This document shows, one piece after another, positions 35,101 through 47,477 of a stretch of 64,000 nucleotides of DNA. A program made the translations under genes and the position numbers. The stretch lies in contig NC_052671.1 in NCBI RefSeq assembly GCF_016802725.1, positions 19,923,231 through 19,987,230 of the forward strand. Direction: 5' to 3'. Position 1 is the first letter of the stretch, and every line of letters begins with the position of its first letter. Origin of the DNA: Solenopsis invicta. Lineage: Eukaryota > Arthropoda > Insecta > Hymenoptera > Formicidae. Under the pieces are notes generated by a model. The model made no database searches, was not told the origin of the DNA, and saw nothing but the letters and a program-made list of their open reading frames with translations.

Positions 35101-38100
35101 TAGATCCTTTATACCTAACGATCATCATGCATTTTAGAACGGACCTCTAAGTAACTCCAATTAATTAATAAAAATTCCGTTAATAATAAAACTTTAATTG
35201 TTTATAACAACTAAATGGTTACCCCTACAACTTTGAAACATTATTAAAAAACAAAGAGCTTAAGCTAAAAAATACTGTCCTAAAATTTCAATTTTTTAAG
35301 ACCAATAGTTCTAACAATATAAAATTTCAAACTTTTGCGTTATACGTATGCTCCAGTATGACAAGATGGCGAATGCACAGGTACACGAGAAACGCAAAGC
35401 CTTATACCTGTAAAATATGAACTTTTTCAATATAACTCTCATTAGATTTTTGCTACGTCAAATTAAAGACAATATTATTTTATTACTAAAGTTTTAATTT
35501 CATAATTTTCACTTAAAAGGTTAACGATTAATTCAATTGTTAATTTAAAATTATTGCATAAAGTATATGTCGAATAAGCTGCAGATCGTTGAAGCTATAC
35601 GAACTTGCTAAATTATATAAAATCAAATAAAATAGTCACTCATCAAGACAAATCTCATATAATACATAATTAATTATTTATTAAAAATTAAATAAATTTA
35701 ATAATTGTTTACCTAATAAACAATTTTTACGAATAAACGCTCTTTGCTAAAAAATTAACTATCTCATAAAATAAAGAGGGAATGTTCGGCACAAAACTCG
35801 CTCTTCACCTTAAAATACATCTAAAATATGTCATTTTGCTAAATTAAAATTTATTACAATTAAACCATTCACCCCCTAACCACCAAACTTGAATACGATT
35901 TAGGATAAACATTTAAAAACATGCTTGCAAAATTTCAAGAATTCTTACGTGCTAGTTTAAAAGTTATTAACTTATAAAATGAGAACGATATAAAATCACT
36001 TCTCACAGTACGCATATATACTCACACATACACGCATGACATGTATGTGAGAACCTACTACATGGACAAGTCAAATAAGAAACTTTTTAAATAATGCATA
36101 TTTAACATTTTTAATACGGGCATATAAAAGGAAACGTTATTTTACAATCAAAATTTTAATTTCACAGCTCTAACTCAAATTGTTAACTAACAAGCCCAAT
36201 TTGCAACTAACAGTTATTACACGTATATCGTATTTTAGCAAGCAAGAAATCTTCGTAGCCGCATACTCTTGGCGACGGCTCACGAATTCTAGTGACAAAT
36301 TAAAAATTATATAAAGCTTTTTGATTTATAATAAATTGTCATTAACTATTAATAAATAATGAAAAAATAATTTAATTTACAATTGCAAATAAAATCCTCC
36401 TAATTATAAAATTGTTAACCTCCTAATAAGAAATAATTATTCAGCATAAGAATCACAGCTAACATATACGAAGGTACATATATAACATAAAATTAAAAGC
36501 TTATTGTCACTAAACTCCCCCCCCCCTCTATAAAATTTGGTGTTTAAGTTAAAATAAACCTTCAAAAATATGGAACGCAAGATTTCATTTCAATAAGTTC
36601 ATCCATTTTCAAATTACAGACGTTACAAGTCAAATAAGCTGAAATAATTTAGCGAGATTTTTCAGACGGACACCGACGTGTACTTACACATTGAGAGCAT
36701 CACACGGATACTCTTAACACATAGACAGCACTAAAAGATTTTTTCGGCAATACTTACACTTTTCTTACCACTTCCCTAGGTACATAATATTTTTATGCAT
36801 TCAAATCTAAAGTCTCGATTTTTTCTAACTGTCCATTCAAAAGTTATAGAATAAAATATATATATAATTTTATTCATTGTTCTGAATGCATCTTCTTAAG
36901 AGAATAGCCTTGACAATGATTGCATCATTGCGTCATACTTTCATGCGTTGATAAAATTCCATGCAAGCAAAACTTTCTTTAAATAAATCTAATATAAAAT
37001 CACGGTAAAATATTATAAGTAAAAGCTCTATTCGAATAATAGGAACTTCTCTTTCTTTTAAACACTCTACAATTACGAAATTACAGTAACAATCTTAATA
37101 TAATAATATAAAAAATTAACTATTATCTTATTAATAAATTACAGGAAATTTTAAGGTATGACAAGAATAAAAGATGTATCTCACCACCAATAATCGTATG
37201 AGCCAGGAAATAAATGAATAAATATCTCCATTAATTTTCAAATGAATTAAGTAATATATCTACACACATATACACGCACACATCTTTACGCCTATACATG
37301 TACAGGCAATAGACAAGCTCCTTTAAATAATAATTTTACATACTTCCTACCTATACTCCTCAAAAGGCAATATCCTTTTACATTCAGATTTTAAATTTCC
37401 TCAAAATCTGTCCGCGCGTTTGGGAAATATAAATTTTTCTTTCTTTAAAATATTTATATATATATATTACACATGTTGCATGCAGTGAAGAAAATCGATA
37501 ATCTTATGGGAGATTTACACGTGAAAAAGATTCAATTATAAGTCAAAAACTATTAGATCCGGAAACATGAAAATTTACATTTAAGTTCCTTTTAATATTA
37601 TAATGTCAAATACTAAATTTCAAATTTTTAATTTTATTAGTTTTGGAGATATCAATTTTTAAAGATCGATAATTTTAACATGTAACTTCCATAAGAGAAC
37701 ACATTTAAATTTTTAAAATAATAAATCGCTGGTAAAAAGGTAATAACGATGTAACAACATAATTGTACTGCAATAATACATACATTTATTTAAATTCCAC
37801 AACTCTGTATCAAACCGTTTTCGAACAATTAAGATTTTTATTTTGTGCTCCAGCTATAAGAGTGAGAGAGACGCACTTATGCGTAAACCTATAGTAAAAA
37901 TTTAATTTCTTTTCCATTTAATTATTCGAAAACCATCAGTCACATTCTTACAAGATTGTACACTTAAGCTAATTGAGCAACTACCATTCTACTAAAATTA
38001 TTGTCTTTACGAAATTTTAACTAGAAATTGTTAATAACAAAATTTACTATTTTATCACAAAAATAACGGAAGATGTTAAAAAGCGACCAGTTTAGTAGAT

Positions 38101-38230
38101 GCATCTTATTTCCCACAACAGCGTGAACTAGGAAATAAGTTGTCAAAACTTCCGATTTATTGTTTTAAGCGAAATTCATTATAATATTCACACGTACAAT
38201 ACACATGTAAGAGGTTTCACCTCCCCGCGC
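32109..38230. other. 6-kb AT-rich region without genes
   Basis: Stops fill every frame and no protein motif or satellite monomer is visible. If TGGCGTCCCG at 32109 starts an LTR, the nearest matching LTR end is ACCGTGACA at 32337-32345 (a 237-bp LTR). The same word ends the island at 52200. Short runs of C (about 36517), A/T homopolymers and TA repeats (about 36855 and 37455) occur. A hairpin AAAGTAAG...CTTACTTT followed by TGGGACACCCTATACAT near 34453-34495 resembles pieces common in insect DNA-transposon debris. Confidence 0.4.
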
Positions 38231-38235
38231 CTACA

Positions 38236-38692
38236 AGTTAGCCTACATAAGCGAGCTTTGCGGAGCGTCTTCTCATTGACGGGGAAACTTTCGGAAGAGT
38301 AACATCTAGTTAGAGTCAGTGAGATTTTTATATCTCGTATTTTACCTGTCAATCTGGTACGTTTATACGTGTCGTCAAACTCTGTTAACTTCAGTGCGGA
38401 AATTTGTACGCTTTTAGAGGTGATCCGTGGAGTCTTGCACTCTCGAGCCCACCTCTAAATTGCTTGTAATGTCGAAGTGAGACATAAAAACTTTGTAAAC
38501 TGAACTTTGCAAATTTTGTTGGCGATCCTTCTTTTCCTGCATCCTGTGTACGTTACTATAGCTACAGTGGGTCTGAATATTACATCCTCGGCAGCTGAAA
38601 ATTTTGAAAAACCGAGGTCTTGCTGAATACACTCCTCTATATAGAGGATCTGACAATTATTATTATATACGAGGATCGACCGAAATCTACAG
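38236..38692 (+). promoter_or_regulatory. Promoter-like segment and untranslated first exon
   Basis: GC content rises sharply here. A TATA-like TACATAAG (about 38242) lies some 30 bp before an initiator-like TCTCATTG (about 38270), and a second initiator TCAGT lies near 38319. The exon has no usable long frame and ends with CTACAG followed by the strong donor GTGAGT at 38693. Only sequence signals support this; no transcript is known to me. Confidence 0.4.
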
Positions 38693-40110
38693 GTGAGTAC
38701 AACCTCCTGTTAATACATTTGAATATGCGAATTTCTGCAAAATAAATCAACATCTAAATCTTGAAGTGAAATAAATTAATGAATAATTTGAATTTGATTA
38801 CCAACCCATTTCTCCAACATTTGAACATGCTAATGATTTAAATAAGAAGAAGTTGCTAATTTAATAACTTATATAAGGTGTCTCTAAATAACTGGAATTT
38901 TGAATATTTTTGAGTTGAAGAATTACATGCAATTATTTGATCTGATCCGATTTCTACCCTTGCAATGATGATTAACAACAATTTACTTGATGATTAATAT
39001 ACCTGGTGTCTAAGAAATAATAGCAAAATATTTTATTAAAGAATGAAATACTGGACTTTTGAAGATTTGAAACTTGAATGAAATAAATTGACTACATGTT
39101 GATTTATTTTTATTGTGAATTTATTTCAATTCTCCCATGTTACTGGTCATCTTTTATCCAATTTTCTCTAAAGTACAAAATTTAAGGTGAATATAATAAT
39201 AGAATTAATAGATTCTTTTGATATTTTACAATATTAAATACCATTTATGGAACTAAATCCAGTAATTAAATAAAACTTTAATTGAATAATACCTTAACAA
39301 TTCTTACATCGAAATATTTTCTTTTTATTAAGACGAATTGAATTACGTTTAGTACATCTTGTGACCAGCCAATTCCTCCAATTGTGCATGAATTATGAAT
39401 TGTGCATGAATTATAATTGTGCATGCATTGTTTAAATTTGTGTTGAAGCTATTATAACTCGATCCGCATATAATAATTTAACGTTGAATTTGGATTATAT
39501 GCGATATGTCATCAATAATCCGATTATATACCATGGTGATGGAGATATAGGATTGAACAATGAAACATTACTGAAACGTGTCTAATGATTTAAAATTTAT
39601 AAAGAAATAATAAAATAATTGCAGAAATACACAATAAACCCTGAATAAGTTAATGAACATTGAGTTATACTGGTAATGATAGCTTCAACGAATCTGACGA
39701 CAATATTTGAATTGATTTATGCAAACTGTTATTGAATAATTTATTGTGATGATTTAAATTGTTTTATTATGTACAATGCATTTTGAAATATTTTGCCATG
39801 TGAATGTGTACCCATGTTGAAGTTTTCATACGTGATTTAAACGAACGTGTTCTCCCATCCCCCACAATTAAATAAACAATATTGCAAATTTAATCACATA
39901 AATAAATAAAACAAAGGGTTATATAATAAACAATAAACAAAATAGAGTCAGTGACAAGTGACAAGAGTGAAGTGACAAGTGAAATTTTAATTTTAGTTCT
40001 CTGTAACAGACTCCTGGCAAAATTTTTCCGAGAGGATAAAAACTTAGAATTATTTGCATCCAGTTTTGTAAATCTTGAGACCGTACTCTTTTCTCTATCA
40101 ATCCTTTTAG
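38693..40110 (+). other. Predicted intron (GTGAGT...CTTTTAG)
   Basis: The donor is AGGTGAGTAC at 38691-38700. The acceptor is CTTTTCTCTATCAATCCTTTTAG ending at 40110, preceded by a long pyrimidine tract. The interval is AT-rich and stop-filled. A short repeated word, AATTGTGCATGAATTAT, occurs three times near 39383-39430. Confidence 0.45.
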
Positions 40111-40177
40111 GCCTTTAAGGGCTATGTACTCCTCGGAGTGACGCCAACAAACATTGTCCTTCCTGAATCTTGTTCTA

Positions 40178-40382
40178 TCGAACGGTACCTATCTAAAGGG
40201 TCGTTCCCTAACTTACACTATCGAGAGCGGTACCTACTTAAAGGGTGTTCTCTAGCTCGTTCTATCGAACGATACCTATCTAAAGGGTCGTTCCCTAACT
40301 TACGCTATCGAGAACGGTACCTACTTAAAGGGTGTTCTTTAGCTCGTTCTATCGAACGGTACTTATCTAAAGGGTCGTTCCC
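40178..40382 (+). repeat. Array of five RNA-hairpin repeats (43/44-bp unit, 87-bp pair)
   Basis: Five stem-loops follow each other at 40180-40206, 40223-40252, 40267-40293, 40310-40339 and 40354-40380. Odd ones read GAACG...TAAAGGG then TCGTTC; even ones GAGAAC or GAGAGC...TAAAGGG then TGTTCT. All keep GGTACCTA-YY-TAAAGGG in the arms and loop while the outer stems change on both sides together. The 87-bp pair is an exact multiple of three, so one frame stays open (40138-40482), but that frame has no ATG. The array starts 70 nt after the predicted acceptor at 40110. Confidence 0.75.
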
Positions 40383-40620
40383 TAAATCTCTATTTCCCCT
40401 TTTTTGGGAGTGGAACCGATACGGGGCGCTCCATTATTATTACTTTAACACAAAATTGGAAGCAACTTGTAACGATATTTAGTTTGTTAAATTTCTTTGA
40501 AACGATATAATTTCTTAAGCATTATAAATATAACTTTGCACTTCAACAGATAACTGATAAATTCTCTGTCGACTGCTAAGTTGTCGGAAAATTTTGTGAA
40601 AGCCCTTTACCCTAAACGTT

Positions 40621-40818
40621 CCCCTGTTCGTTTGATTTTTAGTCAAATTCATACTTATAAATTTTCTCTCCCTATAAAGTGTTAGAAAATTTGGATTTTT
40701 GCCTTTTTCTAAGGTGTCCCCCTGTCCGTTTGATTTTTAGTCAAATTGATACTTACGAATTTTCTCCCCCTATAAAGTGTTAGAAAATTCGGATTTTTGC
40801 CTTTTTCTTAAAGTGAAT
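40621..40818. repeat. 98-bp direct tandem duplication
   Basis: Two copies of a 98-bp unit beginning CCCCTGTTCGTTTGATTTTT lie head to tail, with a few substitutions (TTC/TCC, CATACTTATAA/GATACTTACGA). Each contains AGTGTTAGAAAATT followed by TTTTTGCC. Function is unknown. Confidence 0.85.
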
Positions 40819-41313
40819 CCTTGGTCCGTTGACCTTAAAATAATAAACACTTATAATCTATTCCGATCAGTCCGTACAAGGTAACTGATACTCAACTTCA
40901 CTTAATTTATTATAGAGCAAATTTCATCACCTTATAATCTCCTACGCTCTCATGATGGGAAATAACACAGTAAGCTTTCAATTAAAGAAATATCACCAAT
41001 AAACTATGTCAAGATAATCATTATTCACTAAAACTCATTTAAACTAGCGCGACTTATTTGGGCGATATTCATCGTCGAACCCGAACTATTTAAAGAAGAG
41101 GAACTCTCGTCAAACTTTAAGAGCAAGACGCCTTAAACAACGATTATTAAGGTTGAACTCCACGATTCAAGTAATTAAGGAAGAACCAGAACAAACCATC
41201 GAAGGAGAAGGAAAGGGACTCCCTCTAACGAACCCTCTTCCTAATATCAATCGAGAAAACAATAACAATAATTCAGTTGAACCTTCTTCAACAGAAAACT
41301 ATCACACACAAGT

Positions 41314-41935
41314 TGTTGTAGCCTAAGCTAACACCAGTGCATAGCAACAAAAAGCGATTTCGTTGCTATGCATATATTCGCTAAACGCGAAAGTAACGGA
41401 TCGTCTTTCGAGACTTCCTCTCGAAAGACGTGCAGAAAACGCGAGAGCTACGGAAAGCGCGGATCGTCTTTCGAGACTTCCTCCCGAAAGACGTGCAGAA
41501 AACGCGACAACGACGGAAGACAAGATAGTCTTTCGCCGGATGCCGCACCGCCGCCGATTCAGCATATAGCCGACCTGCAATTTAGCGTCAGCAATAGTGG
41601 AGGATAAAAAGGGCCTCCGAATCGGGAAACGGTGGAGAATAATTCGAACAACCGCTAGCGCAACATCACGGCCGTGCGTAACTAATACGTCGAGCCGTGA
41701 AGCGATAAGAAGATACCGCGCACCGCAGCCCGTAGTAACAGGGCATCTAAGTGTAAGCAACCACTGTATAAGAAGAAGTATTGAGAATAAATCTACATTA
41801 TATTACATCAAGAAAGGTGTTTCTTGATTGGCAACCCGTCTGAGCTGCTGCCTTCCCGTGAGTTCTAACTCTTTGGGCAAAAGCGAATCCCGATATACCT
41901 ACCGACGTCCCTGGAGCCATCACCGGGGCACAACA
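41314..41935 (+). repeat. 5' LTR of the errantivirus-like element
   Basis: Starts TGTTGTAGCC and ends GGGGCACAACA. It contains an internal duplication (two copies of CGGATCGTCTTTCGAGACTT, about 60 bp apart) and AATAAA near 41785. Confidence 0.95.
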
Positions 41936-41942
41936 GTAAAAT

Positions 41943-41960
41943 TGGTGGCAGCGGTGGGAT
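41943..41960 (+). promoter_or_regulatory. Primer-binding site, tRNA-Leu
   Basis: TGGTGGCAGCGGTGGGAT, 7 nt after the LTR, is complementary to the 3' end of a tRNA-Leu (ATCCCACCGCTGCCA plus CCA). Confidence 0.8.
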
Positions 41961-42288
41961 TCCGCTTAACATATCGCTCAGAAGAAGCCAGGAAGAGAGT
42001 AATCCTGCAAGTCGCATCGACGTCAGCTGAGAAACAACGCCAGGGAAATCGCACAAAGAAGGACGACCCCTGCCATTAATCGAGAACATCGAGGAAATCA
42101 TAATACTTCAAGGGACAACAGGCGAAATAAAGGACCAGGGCGAAGGATCACAGTCCCGTCAGCCGAAACGAGACAACAGGCCATCCCTGAGATCACCGCC
42201 GACCTACCGCAACAACCAGCGAGCCGACGAACGCGAGCCCAGCTGGAGCGTGCAGATAACACCAGAGGAGGCGCAACCCGACACCAAC

Positions 42289-42320
42289 ATGCGAGCGAGC
42301 ACTGCGCTACTACTGTAAGT
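42289..42320 (+). promoter_or_regulatory. Leader ATG and splice donor for env
   Basis: ATG at 42289 opens 26 nt of coding sequence that end at a strong GTAAGT donor (42315-42320). Joining to the acceptor at 48340-48341 keeps the frame of env and adds a hydrophobic stretch suited to a signal peptide. Errantiviral env messages are known to be spliced, and here the env body has no ATG of its own. Confidence 0.7.
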
Positions 42321-42528
42321 CGAATTACTTCCGTAAATTTCCGACACGATAAATTAGTAAGCAGTAACGGTAGGCTAGATCCCTCAAATAACTTCATAAA
42401 AAATCGCGGTAACTGCGCTAAAATTGATTCGCGATCAAATAAATAAATAAATAAAAACGAGCAACACGGAGAACGTGATAACAGAAAGGGAGTTCCCTAT
42501 AAACCCGCTCGACTTTAGTCTCTTAAAT

Positions 42529-45500
42529 ATGGACAGAGACGGATTAAACGGTACGACACAACAAACCGGCGCCACCACGGCAAATTCTCCCGCCGGACCG
42601 TCGTTCAATTTATCAAATAATACGGTAGATAACGAAACGCAAAACTTACCAGGTACAAGTCGGCATAACAATGAATCTGAACAAAATAGAAGGGCTAGTT
42701 ATATGCCAGGCGCGGATAATCTCCTTTTACACAAATTGTTACGTGAAATAAGGGAACTTCGGGTATCCTTCACGGGAACCTTACCCGAAGCCCGCGGTAC
42801 CCCACCTAGGGACCCGAACCAAGAAAATAGGAGTTTCCATGATCACGCCCGCGAACTTTCTTATGGCCGATCAGTGTACGATATTAGAAATCAGAGAGGA
42901 TCAACGGTTAACTTCTTAACGTTAAAAGACGCTCGAAACCTGATCCCAGATATAGACGGAACTTCCCGAGATCGCGTAAAGGAATTTATAAATGCTAGCT
43001 CATATGCTATGAAAAATATTCACCCAGCAGAAGAGCACTCACTGCTTGAGGCCATGATCTGCACGAAATTTAAAGGAAAGGCCATGACGGATTTCCAAAC
43101 ACGGGATATAAGAAGTTACGAACAATTAAAAAGAGAGCTAGAAAATGAATATTTAAGTAAACGAAGCACTGCGCATTTACAAATCGAATTTAACTCACTA
43201 AAACAAAAAAGTGGAGAAAGCGCACAAGACTTCGGACGCCGAGTAGATAAACTGGCAATGGATCTGTACGAATCAATGGAAGAGGGCAAGGAGCATACTC
43301 AAGAACAACAACGAGCCATTCTAGAAAGCATTAGAGAACAAGCCCTCCATAATTATCAAACCGGATTGCACGAGGATATCAAGCTCCTCGTACGCGCACA
43401 GCGATATCCGACACTGGCTGAAGCGATAACCGACGCAACGGCCGAGGAAAAGGTTAAAGGCCCAGGCAATCGCAATCCGAATTTTTATCCAAGGAATAAA
43501 TCAGAGTTCCAAAAACGGATCCCCTCGTATAGAACACCGCAATGCAAAAAATGCGGGAAAACCGGGCACTACGGACAAGACTGCCGTAGTAGCCGTTATG
43601 CAAACCGCTTCTCATTACCGAGACCGGAAAATCGCTCTCACATAAATACTTTCGAAAAATATTGCAATCATTGCAAGAAGAAGGGGCACACCCGCAAGGA
43701 ATGCTGGTGGCTAAACAATCAAAAAGGCACCGCAACAAAGGAAACGAAAACTTATCAGAACGGTAAGGATAATAAAACAGAAAAAATACGAGCAATAAAA
43801 GGCTCGGGCGCACAAAGCAGCGAAGAAGAAGAGAGAGAAGAGACGATTAAGACAACGCCGCGCACCGCCGCCGCGTATCGAGTGTCACACATGCGGCACG
43901 CGCCGAGGGAAGATACCGGGTTGGATATGATATCCCTGCCGGTACGAGAGGCGCAAAGAAATCAAATTGCTTTCTTGTTCGACACAGGGGCAACAATCTC
44001 GATTATAAAATTGAAAACATTAAAAGATGAGACTATAATACAAGATGAAAAAATAAAACTAACTGGGATAACAGGCCATTCAATTACTACTCTTGGAAAG
44101 ACGTACATACATATACATGTACAAGATGGAAAAATAAGCCACCCAGTATACGTAATTAAAGATAACGAACCTCTAGAGTACGATGGAATACTCGGGGCCG
44201 ACTTTGTCAGGAGAAATAATTTGACGTGCGATTATGGATCAAGAAAAGTGACCATTGGCACAACGAGCTTCAGCTTATTTCCATATCGAAGGATAATACT
44301 AAAACCACGAAGCGAAACGATCGTACAAGTGTCAACAAACCAAAATAAAATTGGTATAGTCAAATCAGAAGAATTAAAAGCAGGAGTTTATATCGGATGC
44401 TGCTTGGTAGAACCAAGTGAGTTCACGTGTCCTGCGAGTATATTAAACACTACGGAGGAGGAAATAGAAATCCAAGCGCCACAAGTCAAAATCGAGGAAT
44501 TAATACACGAAGATACGCTCGAAAAATCAATAAATAAAATCGAGAATGGAAATGTACCAAAACTTTCAAGGAAAGAACAGATAAATAACCTCTTAAGAAT
44601 AAGCCATTTAAATAAAGAAGAGAAGAAAACTCTCTTAAACATTTGCGAAGAGTTTAGCGATATCTTCCACTTAGAAGGAGAACGGTTAACGTGCACCTCA
44701 AAGGTATCGCACGAAATAAAAACACGCTCGGATACAGCCAATGTAAATGTCAGACCTTATCGATTACCCGAAAAACATAAAATCGAGGTAAATAAGCAAA
44801 TAAAAAACATGCTAGATCAAGAAATAATCCAGCCGAGCACGAGTCAATGGAATGCGCCATTACTCGTAGTCCCAAAAAATTTAGATGCGTCAGGCAAACC
44901 AAAATTACGTATCGTAGTCGACTTTCGAAAACTAAACGACTTAACAATTGGAGATTCGTTTCCAATACCTAATATCACTGACATTTTAGACCAGCTAGGC
45001 AATGCGAAATATTTTTCAACGCTAGATTTGGCGTCGGGATATCATCAAATCCCGATGTCCGATAATGATAAACAAAAAACGGCCTTCTCCACGGCATACG
45101 GACACTACGAATTTAATCGAATGCCGTTCGGATTGAAGAATGCGCCTGCAACCTTTCAACGTCTTATGAATAGTATTCTAACGGGGTTAGAAGGACTAAA
45201 ATGTCTAGTATATCTCGATGACATCGTAATATACGGTCCGAGTTTAGAAGAACACAATAAACGATTAATTGAAGTATTTAAAAGACTACGAAAGAATAAT
45301 CTAAAGTTACAACCTGACAAATGTGAATTTCTAAGGAAGGAAGTAATATACTTAGGACACATTATAACAGAAAAGGGGATCTCACCAGATCCACCCAAGC
45401 TCGAAGCTGTGAGTAAATTTCCTACTCCTCGACGAGTAAAGGAAATTCAAGCTTTTATAGGTTTGGCAGGATATTACAGAAAATTTATAGAAAATTTTTC

Positions 45501-47151
45501 AAAAATCGCCAAGCCGCTCACAAAATTAACGAAAAAGGGGGAAAGATTCGAGTGGACGGACGATCAACAGAATGCATTTGATGCATTGAAAAATAAATTG
45601 ATAACGGCACCCGTGCTGAAGTATCCAGACTTCAACGCGGAGTTTATCGTCACGACGGACGCATCAGATTACGCCGTCGGAGCCGTGCTCTCGCAAGGTA
45701 TCGTAGGCCAAGATCAACCGATCGCGTATGCAAGCCGAGTATTAACAAAAGCCGAACAGAACTATAATACGACCGAAAAAGAATTATTAGCAATAGTCTG
45801 GGCTGTTAGACACTTCCGGCCATATGTATACGGTACAAAATTTAAAATTATCACGGATCACAAGCCACTAATATGGCTATTCAATGTAAACGATCCGGGT
45901 TCACGATTGATCAGATGGCGACTCAAATTAGAAGAGTACGATTACGAAATAATTCACAAGGCTGGTAAAATAAATAAGAACGCCGATGCTTTGAGTCGAA
46001 ATCCGATCCGAGCGGACGAGCATATAAACTTGATAAGAGATGACGACGACGAAGAGGGAGAGAACGAAGGAGATGAAGAAGAACAAACGAATTACTCCGA
46101 AGATGAAAAGGAGAAAATATTATATGAATATCACGATGCCCCCCTCGGAGGACATCAGGGAGCAAAAAGAACTCTTGAGCGAATTAAATTAAAGCATAAA
46201 TGGCACGGAATGAAAAAATATATAGAGACATATATCGCGAAATGCGAATATTGCCAAAAAAATAAATTAAGGCAAAAAACTAAAATGCCGTTAGTAATAA
46301 CGGATACGGCTAAGAAGCCGTTCGAGAAATGTGCATTGGATATAGTGGGACCATTGACAGTCACTACATCCGGGCATAAATACGCACTAACATTCCAAGA
46401 TAATTTAACAAAATTCAGCAAGGCAATTGCACTAATAAATCAAGAGGCAAATACAATAGCAAAAGAGTTTGTAACAAAAATAGTGCTGGAACACGGAATA
46501 CCCGAAAAAGTCCTAACAGACCAGGGTACAAATTTTACAAGTGAAATTTTTAAGAACACGTGTAAACTTCTAAAAATCGAGAAAATTCAGACAACCGCCT
46601 ATCATCCAGAAACGAATGAAGCATTAGAGCGATCGCACAGAACCTTAGCAGAATATCTAAGGCATTATATTAATGAAGATCAAACAAACTGGGACGAGTG
46701 GTTACCGTACGCGATGTTCACATACAATACCACGCCCCACACAGCTACAGGCTTCACGCCATTTGAATTATTATATGGATACCAGGCAACCATACCTACG
46801 GCGTTAACAAAACCGCCGAAACAAGGATATACATACGACGATTATGCACAAGAAATATGAGAACGAATAAGAGCCACAAATCAAGTGGCAAGGGAGAAAT
46901 TAAAAAACGAAAAACAAAAAGCAAAACTTCAATTCGACAAGAAAACCAATGAAGAAAATTTTCGAATAGGAGACCAAGTACTATTATTTGACGAAACATT
47001 ACGAAGAGGAAGATCGAAGAAACTCGACTCTCAATGGACAGGGCCGTACACGGTGATCAAAAAACACAGTGACGTAAATTATACGATAAAAAAGGGCCGA
47101 AAAGAAATACGCGTACATGCGAACAGACTGAAATTATTTATCGAACATTAA
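42529..47151 (+). pseudogene. gag-pol: Gag-Pol polyprotein, single frame with one stop
   Basis: From ATG 42529 one frame runs 1443 codons to a TGA at 46858-46860 and continues in the same frame to TAA 47151. Gag has two CCHC knuckles (CKKCGKTGHYGQDC about residue 339, CNHCKKKGHTRKEC about 379). Protease has FLFDTGATISI (about 483). Reverse transcriptase has VVDFRKLND, FSTLDLASGYHQ and YLDDIVIY (about 895). RNase H has TTDASDYAVGAVL (about 1043). Integrase has the HHCC region (HDAPLGGHQG...CEYC, about 1202-1242) and the D,D,E core (ALDIVGPL, LTDQGTNF, ETNEALERSH). The stop falls after the integrase core, so only the C-terminal 97 codons, with the VHANRLKLF end, are separated. Gag and Pol share a frame, so no -1 shift is needed. 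Confidence 0.95.
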
Positions 47152-47426
47152 CAAACACGAGTAACGAAGAGATAAATATAATTATATATACGCGAAAGGA
47201 GCTCAAATAGATAATAAGAATATAATAAAATAATAATAAAGGACAATAACAAATAAAAATATAAATATACAATAATAGATAATAATAGAATAAATAAAAG
47301 AAAATAAAAGAAATAAATAAAAACTCACCAACATGAGGATAAGCCAATGACTCCAAATAAAATCCAAAAACGAGATAAAAGTCCAAAGTCACTTAACTAC
47401 GTTAAACACTAAAAATATGAAACTAC

Positions 47427-47452
47427 AAAAAAAAAAAAAAAAGGGGGGGGAA
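47427..47452 (+). promoter_or_regulatory. Long A/G tract, possible internal polypurine tract
   Basis: A run of about 17 A, 8 G and then AAGAAAA lies between the pol end and the antisense ORF. It could serve as an extra plus-strand priming site or simply be homopolymer drift. Confidence 0.3.
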
Positions 47453-47477
47453 GAAAACACACACAACCACAAGAATG

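Noticed and set aside
40138..40482. Open frame over the hairpin array as a repeat protein
   Set aside because: It has no ATG, and the repeat length being a multiple of three explains the openness. RNA hairpins explain the sequence better.
41323..41760. 145-aa minus-strand ORF in the LTR, repeated at 50270-50707
   Set aside because: Identical because the LTRs are identical. It contains the internal LTR duplication and no known motif, so an LTR-encoded protein is not supported.
45923..46421. Minus-strand ORFs opposite the integrase region
   Set aside because: Shadows of a strongly supported plus-strand polyprotein.
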